64,000 nt of DNA from an uncultured Eubacteriales bacterium (GTDB lineage Bacteria; Bacillota; Clostridia; Christensenellales; Aristaeellaceae): contig ONJM01000009.1 in assembly GCA_900318145.1 (NCBI GenBank), forward strand, positions 62,001 through 126,000, in the 5' to 3' direction. Below the pieces are notes generated by a model, which did no database searches, had not been told where the DNA came from, and worked only from the letters and a program-made list of their open reading frames with translations. A program made the position numbers and the translations under genes. Position 1 is the first letter of the stretch, and every line of letters begins with the position of its first letter. This document shows positions 61,501-64,000 of this stretch, in pieces.

Positions 61501-61986
61501 TTATTTTCCGGTGGATCCGAATCCCCCGGAACGCTCTGTGAACTCACTGTCCTCCTCCGCGGTTCCGTAGGGCAGAAAAACCCCCTGGCAGAACCGTTCC
61601 CCGCGCCCGATCGTTACCGGTGCGTCCGACGGGTTCCGGAGTTTTACCATGATGTGCCCTTCATTCTTCGCGAAGGCATAATCGCTGTCAATGATGCCGG
61701 CGGTATTGCTCAGCCGGATCCCTGTCCTGATACCCAGGGAGCTCCGGGGGAAAAGCATCAGCACCCATCCCGGCTCCATCTCCGCCCGGATCCCCGTATG
61801 GATCAGCGCGCTGCCGCCCGCGGGGATCACCGTCTCCGCAGGGGCGGTAAAATCGTAGCCCGCGCTCCCGGCGGTTGCCCGGCGCGGAAGCGGAATCTCT
61901 TCCAGCGGAATCGCGTCCGCCGCCCTGTCACCCATGGCTTCCTTCCATTGTTCCGGGGATATATGCCCGAATCTTGCGATACTCAT
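61501..61986 (-). CDS. dut: Deoxyuridine 5'-triphosphate nucleotidohydrolase (dUTPase)
   Basis: A 161-residue trimeric-type dUTPase that prevents uracil incorporation into DNA. The five family motifs can be followed: SAGYDF, FPRSSLGIRTGIRLSNTAG with PRSS, GIIDSDY, GERFCQGVFLPYG and the C-terminal flexible ERSGGFGSTGK that closes the site. The start at 61986 overlaps the rsmA stop as ATGA. A leader of about 25 residues precedes the usual start of the fold. Confidence 0.95.
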   Translation of the reverse strand: MSIARFGHISPEQWKEAMGDRAADAIPLEEIPLPRRATAGSAGYDFTAPAETVIPAGGSALIHTGIRAEMEPGWVLMLFPRSSLGIRTGIRLSNTAGIIDSDYAFAKNEGHIMVKLRNPSDAPVTIGRGERFCQGVFLPYGTAEEDSEFTERSGGFGSTGK

Positions 61987-62864
61987 CCGTTCCTGCCTCC
62001 CTGTGCCCCGGCGCTGCCTGCTTCCAGCCGCCGGCCGCTGTAAATCGTATCCGCCAGCCGGCCCAGCTCCTCCAGGGTCAGCTTCTCGCCGCGGATCATC
62101 GGATCGATGCCCGCCTGCTCCAGCCAGCCCTCCGCTTCCTGCCGTTCCGTCCGGAACACGGCGCAAAGGCTGTTCAGCAGGGTCTTGCGCCGCAGCGCGA
62201 AAGCGGCGTTCACCGTACGGAAAAACATTTCCTCACTGCGCACCTTCACCGCCGGTTCCGCCCGCAGCGGCAGAACCACGAAGGTGCTGTCCACCTTCGG
62301 CGGCGGTGTAAAGCATTCCGCCGGAACCTCCATAGCCCGCCGCGGTTCGCACATGTACCGGCAGCGCACCGCCAGAGGTCCCCATCCTTCCCCGCCCGGG
62401 GAGGACAGAATCTTGTCCGCCACTTCCTTCTGCACCATCAGGGCAAGCCGGCTGACGGGAAGGCCGCATGTCAGCAGCCGCTGAATCAGCGGCGTTGTGA
62501 TATAGTACGGAATATTTGCAACCACGGCAAACGGTTTCCGAAGTCCCTCCGTCACCTTCCGAAGATCCAGCTCCATGATGTCGCCCTGAACGGCGTGCCA
62601 GTTCTTTTCCCCGGCCAGGAACGCCTCCAGCAGCGGGATCAGGCGTCCATCCAGCTCCACGCTCACCACCTGGTGCGCCGCCGCGCAAAGATGCTTCGTC
62701 AGGCTGCCGCACCCCGGGCCGATCTCCAGCACGTCCTCCGTATCCGTCACGCCGGCCGCCTCTGTCAGCGCCGCCAGCAGCCCGTCGTCGTAGATGAAGT
62801 TCTGCCCCAGCGACTGTTTGTACCGCAGATTGCTTTCCCGGATCCGTTCCTTCGTCTTGCTCAT
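61983..62864 (-). CDS. rsmA: 16S rRNA dimethyladenosine transferase RsmA (KsgA)
   Basis: A 293-residue methyltransferase that dimethylates two adenines near the 3' end of 16S rRNA. The landmarks are SLGQNFIYDDGLLAAL, the SAM motif VLEIGPGCGSLTKHLC, ISVELDGRLIP-type motif II (read VVSVELDGRLIPLLEAF) and the catalytic NIPYYITTPLI. The C-terminal domain with MFFRTVNAAFALRRKTLLNS is typical. It is first in the operon, with a promoter at 62893-62921. Confidence 0.97.
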   Translation of the reverse strand: MSKTKERIRESNLRYKQSLGQNFIYDDGLLAALTEAAGVTDTEDVLEIGPGCGSLTKHLCAAAHQVVSVELDGRLIPLLEAFLAGEKNWHAVQGDIMELDLRKVTEGLRKPFAVVANIPYYITTPLIQRLLTCGLPVSRLALMVQKEVADKILSSPGGEGWGPLAVRCRYMCEPRRAMEVPAECFTPPPKVDSTFVVLPLRAEPAVKVRSEEMFFRTVNAAFALRRKTLLNSLCAVFRTERQEAEGWLEQAGIDPMIRGEKLTLEELGRLADTIYSGRRLEAGSAGAQGGRNG

Positions 62865-62892
62865 GGTTCCCCTCTGACAATTTTTTCATCGT

Positions 62893-62921
62893 ATTGTATC
62901 ATCTATGAAGCGGCAGGGCAA
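62893..62921 (-). promoter_or_regulatory. Promoter of rsmA-dut-GNAT/ManA-hflX
   Basis: Minus strand: -35 TTGCCC (62916-62921), 17-base spacer, -10 TACAAT (62893-62898), about 30 bases before the rsmA start. Confidence 0.65.
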
Positions 62922-62955
62922 GCCGTTTCCCGCACTGCAGCGTTCCGCCCGGCCA

Positions 62956-62985
62956 TTGACGGTTTCCGTCTCCGGATGGTATACT
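62956..62985 (+). promoter_or_regulatory. Promoter of the second phosphodiester glycosidase-domain gene
   Basis: Plus strand: -35 TTGACG (62956-62961), 18-base spacer, -10 TATACT (62980-62985), about 80 bases before the start codon. Confidence 0.7.
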
Positions 62986-63066
62986 TCGGTGGGTTTTCCC
63001 GGCGTTCCGGGCGAAGGACGGTTCCGCGCCGATCTTCAGTGACAAACAGTTCTGTCGAGGTTTCAG

Positions 63067-64000
63067 ATGATGCGAAAAATCCTGTGTGCCCTGTGTCTTC
63101 TCTCCGTTTTCCTGCTTGTCTTCACCGCGTCCGCGGAGCAGGACGGTATCACTGTAAAGGAGGAGGACGGCGGCGAATTCCGGCCGCTTCCCGTCAGTCT
63201 GGAGGGCGGTTCTCCTCTGCCCTTCACCTATAAATACAATCAGAAGCTCTCTTTTTATGAGGATCCCACCATCCGGGTGGACCGTTATCGGGTAGACCAT
63301 TCCGAATGGGGTGTCACTTACTGGTACGCGGACATTACCATCCGGGATCCTTCCCAGATCCGTACGGCCGCCGCCGATGAAAACACTCCTTTTACCGGCT
63401 CCGCCATGGTGCCCGGCACAGTGATCGCGAAACGGAAAAAAGCGGTGCTGGCCGTCGACGGAGACTACTGCGCCTCCTTCTCGGGGCAGAAGCCTCCGAA
63501 TTATATTCTCCGGCAGGGCACCGTTTACCGGGATATCGTTACGCCCAACCTGGAAATCCTGCTGATCGATGAGGATGGGGACTTCCATGTCGTCCGTCCC
63601 GCCGGCACGGATCTGGAAACGCTGGACAAGACCACCGTGGACGGGAAAAAGGTCATCAACGCCCTGCAGTTCGGCCCCGCTCTTGTGCTGAACGGGGAGC
63701 CCGTTCCGGATGAGGTGGTCCTGGATTACGACCGCTCCCCGACATATTCCGAACCGGACCGCCGCGCGCAGCGCATGTGCATCTGCCAGATTGATAAACT
63801 GCGCTACAGGGCTGTCAGCTGCGCGAACTACGGTACGGATCTTGCCACTTTCCGGGATCTGGTGATGTCCCTGGGCCCTGTTCAGACCGCGTATATGCTC
63901 GACGGCGGAGAATCCTCCCAGATGGTTTTTCTCGGCCACCGCATCAATACGCCCAACTCCTCCAACGGAAAGGACCGCGGCCTTACAGACGCGATCTATT
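63067..64000 (+). CDS. Exported phosphodiester glycosidase (NAGPA) domain protein (copy 2, cut by window end)
   Basis: The open frame runs off the window after 311 residues. It starts MMRKILCALCLLSVFLLVFT, a signal peptide, with GAGG six bases upstream. The NAGPA-type landmarks match those of the gene at 45067: KAVLAVDGDYCASFSGQ, INALQFGPALVLNGEPVPDE, RAQRMCICQIDKLRY and MLDGGESSQMVFLG, followed by GKDRGLTDAIY. The two proteins share order and spacing of all motifs and are clear paralogs at separate loci. By analogy it cleaves or transfers a sugar phosphodiester outside the cell; the substrate is unknown. Only a few residues are likely missing. Confidence 0.85.
   Translation, partial: MMRKILCALCLLSVFLLVFTASAEQDGITVKEEDGGEFRPLPVSLEGGSPLPFTYKYNQKLSFYEDPTIRVDRYRVDHSEWGVTYWYADITIRDPSQIRTAAADENTPFTGSAMVPGTVIAKRKKAVLAVDGDYCASFSGQKPPNYILRQGTVYRDIVTPNLEILLIDEDGDFHVVRPAGTDLETLDKTTVDGKKVINALQFGPALVLNGEPVPDEVVLDYDRSPTYSEPDRRAQRMCICQIDKLRYRAVSCANYGTDLATFRDLVMSLGPVQTAYMLDGGESSQMVFLGHRINTPNSSNGKDRGLTDAIY

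Overview
The window is high-GC bacterial DNA, apparently a chromosome of an anaerobic gut or rumen clostridium. The reasons are IreB, alanine dehydrogenase, family II pyrophosphatase with CBS-DRTGG domains, an N-terminally extended HflX, MsmX-type ABC ATPases, strong GGAGG ribosome sites and an ISLre2-type transposase remnant. The combination resembles Christensenellales/Aristaeella-like organisms, but that placement is inference and no rRNA or tRNA gene is present to test it.

Layout. 1-2210: gyrB followed by the start of gyrA (minus strand). 2429-23863: a 21 kb minus-strand pectin/galacturonate locus, with its FadR-type regulator divergent at 24086. It holds uxaB, uxaA, eda, kdgK, uxaC, a GH28 polygalacturonase, kduI and a KduD-like dehydrogenase. 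A transporter operon with its own promoter follows: two permeases, a 677-residue solute-binding protein, two MsmX-type ATPases, four small four-helix membrane proteins and a GH105 hydrolase. A CE8 pectinesterase lies beyond a terminator. None of the three pectin enzymes has a signal peptide, so the plan looks like importing oligogalacturonides and dismantling them inside the cell, through galacturonate (UxaCBA) or the unsaturated-uronate branch (KduI/KduD) to KDG, KDPG, pyruvate and glyceraldehyde-3-phosphate.

24807-34251: an accessory secretome island. It has three DUF6273-like exported proteins, two PIG-L deacetylase-like proteins, a NodB deacetylase, a transglutaminase/LRR protein, a 62-residue double-glycine-leader peptide with a four/five-cysteine ribbon, and an AT-richer scar with a decayed transposase joined to an LRR fragment. 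34342-36413: two G3E (CobW-like) GTPases, the first with a long Asp/His tract, the second fused to a YcgQ-like C-terminal domain. 36509-40289: a YidC/Oxa1-like domain fused to an LtaS/sulfatase-like enzyme, followed by a CDP-glycerol glycerophosphotransferase-like protein, probably a surface-polymer pair.

40375-48792: degV, pyrophosphatase and galE; a degenerate Lgt-like protein; a phosphodiester glycosidase-domain protein; a third PIG-L protein; and a CHAP amidase. 49009-52461: a 1088-residue adenylation / acyl carrier / alpha-oxoamine synthase fusion with a 45-residue membrane peptide, the most promising candidate for an undescribed biosynthetic function. 52509-64000: mnmG, a BIG_2-repeat exported protein, ireB, ald, then an rsmA-dut-GNAT/ManA-hflX operon, and the start of a second phosphodiester glycosidase-domain protein cut by the window end.

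Promoters, operators and terminators were read by eye. Domain assignments rest on recognisable motifs, and no database search was possible.
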